Origin: JAHEJX01 sp041605955
GTDB taxonomy: Bacteria; Actinomycetota; Acidimicrobiia; Spongiisociales; UBA5794
Length of the DNA: 64,000 bases
NCBI GenBank assembly: GCA_041605955.1
Contig: JBFIXI010000001.1
Coordinates: 1-64,000, forward strand
Direction of reading: 5' to 3'
How positions within the stretch are numbered: position 1 is the stretch's first letter; each line of letters opens with the position of its first letter. The notes beneath the pieces were generated by a model. That model did no database searches. It was not told where the DNA came from and worked only from the letters and a program-made list of their open reading frames with translations. The position numbers and the translations under genes were made by a program. This document shows, piece after piece, positions 62,457 through 64,000 of the stretch.

Positions 62457-63026
62457 ATGCTCAAACTGACGAAGGGCCTGTTGGCGGGCGGGGTTGGTGC
62501 GGCCTCCTGGTATTGCTGGGTGGCTCGCCAGGGCGGCCAAGCCGCAGACGTCACCGATGAAGCGGTGTTCGACGCGAGCCCCGACGAGGTGTTTCGGGCC
62601 GTTGTGGACTAACACGATGGCAAGACCAGCTGGTGGGCGCCGCACTACTCGATGGAGCTGTGTACCGGCGAGTCGTACGCACAAGTGGGCGCGCTGTTGG
62701 CCAACGAGGTGCGGGTCCAGGGCCGCCTTCCGATCAAGTTCGTCACCAAGACGATCGAGGTCGAAGAAAACGCGTTGATCCGGGTCGAATACGTGGCAGG
62801 GGCCTTCCGCGGCGAAGCGGCGTGGAGGTTCGAAGATCTCGACGGCCAGACACGACTGAGCCTGCGCTGGCAGACGATCCCAGCGGGCGCACTAGGGATG
62901 TTGGCACCACTGTTGCCGATCGCGAAGAGCCACTCGGACACCATGCGAGTGGGCTTCGAGAAGCTGCGGGGGTTCCTCATGGAGCATGCGCCGGGCGCAG
63001 CGATGGACGTGCGGTCGCCGGGCTAG
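62457..63026 (+). pseudogene. SRPBCC-like gene interrupted by an in-frame TAA
   Basis: From ATG 62457 (AGGAGCG upstream) the frame gives MLKLTKGLLAGGVGAASWYC, then FDASPDEVFRAVVD, and stops at TAA 62610-62612. The same frame continues HDGKTSWWAPHYSMELCTGE to a TAG at 63026. The combined product, ~189 residues, resembles a polyketide-cyclase/START-like SRPBCC protein with an N-terminal membrane or signal segment. The TAA is at a position where a Glu or Tyr codon is likely. Natural nonsense mutation or sequencing error. Confidence 0.55.
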
Positions 63027-63226
63027 TCCTCCTCGCCCTGGCCGACCAGCACGTGATGCACCGCCGAGCCGGCAAGCAGCAGCCCCAGCCCAATGAGCAC
63101 AAATGCCCACACGGCTCCGCCGTTGAGGGATGCCCATTGCACGTTGGCAATCAGGAATCCGCCGCCGATGACGGCAAACAGAACTCCGAATACTGCTGAT
63201 AACACGTCGAACTCGTGACGCTCCAC
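63023..63226 (-). CDS. Small two-helix membrane protein
   Basis: A 67-residue protein, GTG start at 63226, with two hydrophobic helices (VLSAVFGVLFAVIGGGFLIA and VWAFVLIGLGLLLAGSAVHH) and an acidic end GQGEED. It overlaps the stop of the upstream LiaF-like gene by one base (TAGTG) and so is probably co-translated with it. Convergent with the interrupted SRPBCC gene by four bases. Function unknown. Confidence 0.65.
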   Translation of the reverse strand: MERHEFDVLSAVFGVLFAVIGGGFLIANVQWASLNGGAVWAFVLIGLGLLLAGSAVHHVLVGQGEED

Positions 63227-64000
63227 TATCTCTCCTTGATGGTGACGTTTGGTCCGTTGATGGCGATGGCATAGCTGCGCCCCTCGCCTGGTCTGTCGAT
63301 GAAGAACCGGCCGTCGACTTGAGGCGACGCCGCTCCGAAAGCTTTGAACGGGGTTGGGCTGGAGGCGACCAATCGGGCCGTGGGGGGCACGATGATGGTG
63401 GCGAAGCCGTCGCCGACGAGTGAGATATCGACGACACGTCGGCTGCCCGTCACCCGAGTGAGATCGAGTACGAGCTCACCCCCATATACCGCATAGATAT
63501 CGGCAATCTCGGCGGCCATCGTCGGCTCGAGAAGAGCCAGCTCCCCAACGACCTCGACGTAGCTGGGGTCGATGACGGCCTCATCGGGGAACGACTCGTC
63601 GATGAATCCGGCGACGTTCTCCCCCCAGCGGAAGATCTCGATCGACCCCATGCGCAAATCTGCGGTGACGATGATCGTTCCGGCCTCTCCGTCGAGGAGG
63701 CGGGCCATATCTGCCCCCAACCCGGTGGTCAGCTCACCTTCCATGTTGATCCGGCCCAGCATCGCCTGCGCGCGAGCATCGATGGCTACGTCGACGGGTG
63801 CGTAGAGCGAGATGTTGCCGATTCCGGTATCGAGATCGAGCTCCACCGATCGACCGGCGAAGTCGACTTCGGTCAGATCGATGGTGATATCCCCGGTGGC
63901 CGTGCTGTATGCGGCGACCAGCTCGTCCAGCGATTGGGGGCGAACCGTGATGGTCTCCCACGTCGTGCCGAAGCGAATGTCGGCGATGGCGGCGATCACC
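63226..64000 (-). CDS. LiaF/PspC-related protein, C-terminal part (runs off window)
   Basis: At least 257 residues, 5' end outside. Repeated beta strands (ATGDITIDLTEVDF, ELDLDTGIGNISLYAPVDVA, TADLRMGSIEIFRWG) match the toastrack domain found at the C-terminus of LiaF/DUF4097-like envelope-stress proteins. Those sense or assemble with membrane stress regulators. A second, shorter beta region follows at the C-terminus. A small membrane gene is directly downstream. Confidence 0.65.
   Translation of the reverse strand, partial: VIAAIADIRFGTTWETITVRPQSLDELVAAYSTATGDITIDLTEVDFAGRSVELDLDTGIGNISLYAPVDVAIDARAQAMLGRINMEGELTTGLGADMARLLDGEAGTIIVTADLRMGSIEIFRWGENVAGFIDESFPDEAVIDPSYVEVVGELALLEPTMAAEIADIYAVYGGELVLDLTRVTGSRRVVDISLVGDGFATIIVPPTARLVASSPTPFKAFGAASPQVDGRFFIDRPGEGRSYAIAINGPNVTIKER

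Overview
The window is high-GC DNA (about 65%) with dense genes, many GTG/TTG starts, ATGA/GTGA translational overlaps, an F420-type luciferase-like oxidoreductase, Tat signals and actinobacterial conserved families (AMIN-like lipoprotein, DrrAB-type ABC exporter, a family often labelled CpaE in actinomycetes). I infer a free-living actinobacterium, possibly Acidimicrobiia. No rRNA, tRNA, CRISPR array, insertion sequence or prophage was seen.

Region 1 (1-11.4 kb) is catabolic. It holds two related ~805-residue FAD/GcvT demethylases of the sarcosine/dimethylglycine dehydrogenase type, an LLM oxidoreductase, a carotenoid oxygenase, two metallo-beta-lactamase-fold proteins, a class III aminotransferase and a carboxymuconolactone decarboxylase-like protein. 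Region 2 (11.5-18.3 kb) is an envelope/redox island: a lipoprotein overlapping a 35-residue membrane protein, a secreted protein with six cupredoxin domains, and an OmpR-type two-component system flanked by two related Ser/Thr-rich exported proteins. The three promoter regions share 11-bp-spaced direct repeats. Region 3 (18.5-31.9 kb) is mixed metabolism: alcohol dehydrogenase, enolase-superfamily dehydratase, phenylacetate-CoA ligase, ABC exporter, PEBP, molybdopterin sulfite-oxidase-like enzyme and aldehyde dehydrogenase. It also has a frameshifted membrane gene, a truncated transglutaminase and an unusual metzincin-like protein. Region 4 (31.9-34.8 kb) is a compact acyl-CoA-dehydrogenase / adenylation / carrier-protein operon like those that make pyrrolyl-carrier intermediates.

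Region 5 (36-52.5 kb) is an exopolysaccharide or glycan locus in three transcription units: NodB deacetylase, Wzz/CpsD-like co-polymerase, FlaA1/CapD dehydratase; then epimerase, glycosyltransferase, GNAT, polymerase-like membrane protein, DegT aminotransferase; then WecA/MraY-like transferase, GT-GNAT fusion, NTP_transf_5-GT fusion. It runs into region 6 (52.6-60 kb), the most novel part. This has a LuxR-type regulator with a degenerate receiver, three small PqqD-fold proteins, two HprK-like P-loop kinases, a third HprK-fold protein that has lost its P-loop, and three Tat-exported Cys-containing proteins. A perfect palindrome lies in the divergent promoter of the Tat genes, and an exported RTX-repeat/cupredoxin protein follows. 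I infer a PqqD/HprK-dependent system modifying or handling exported proteins next to the glycan machinery.

Region 7 (60-64 kb) has small stress or enzyme genes. The standout is a peroxiredoxin-like gene with an in-frame TGA at the first position of its CxxC motif, followed 21 nt later by a GGUCA-loop hairpin like a bacterial SECIS. It is a probable selenoprotein that ordinary gene calling truncates. A neighbouring SRPBCC-like gene carries an in-frame TAA, and the window ends inside a LiaF-like gene.
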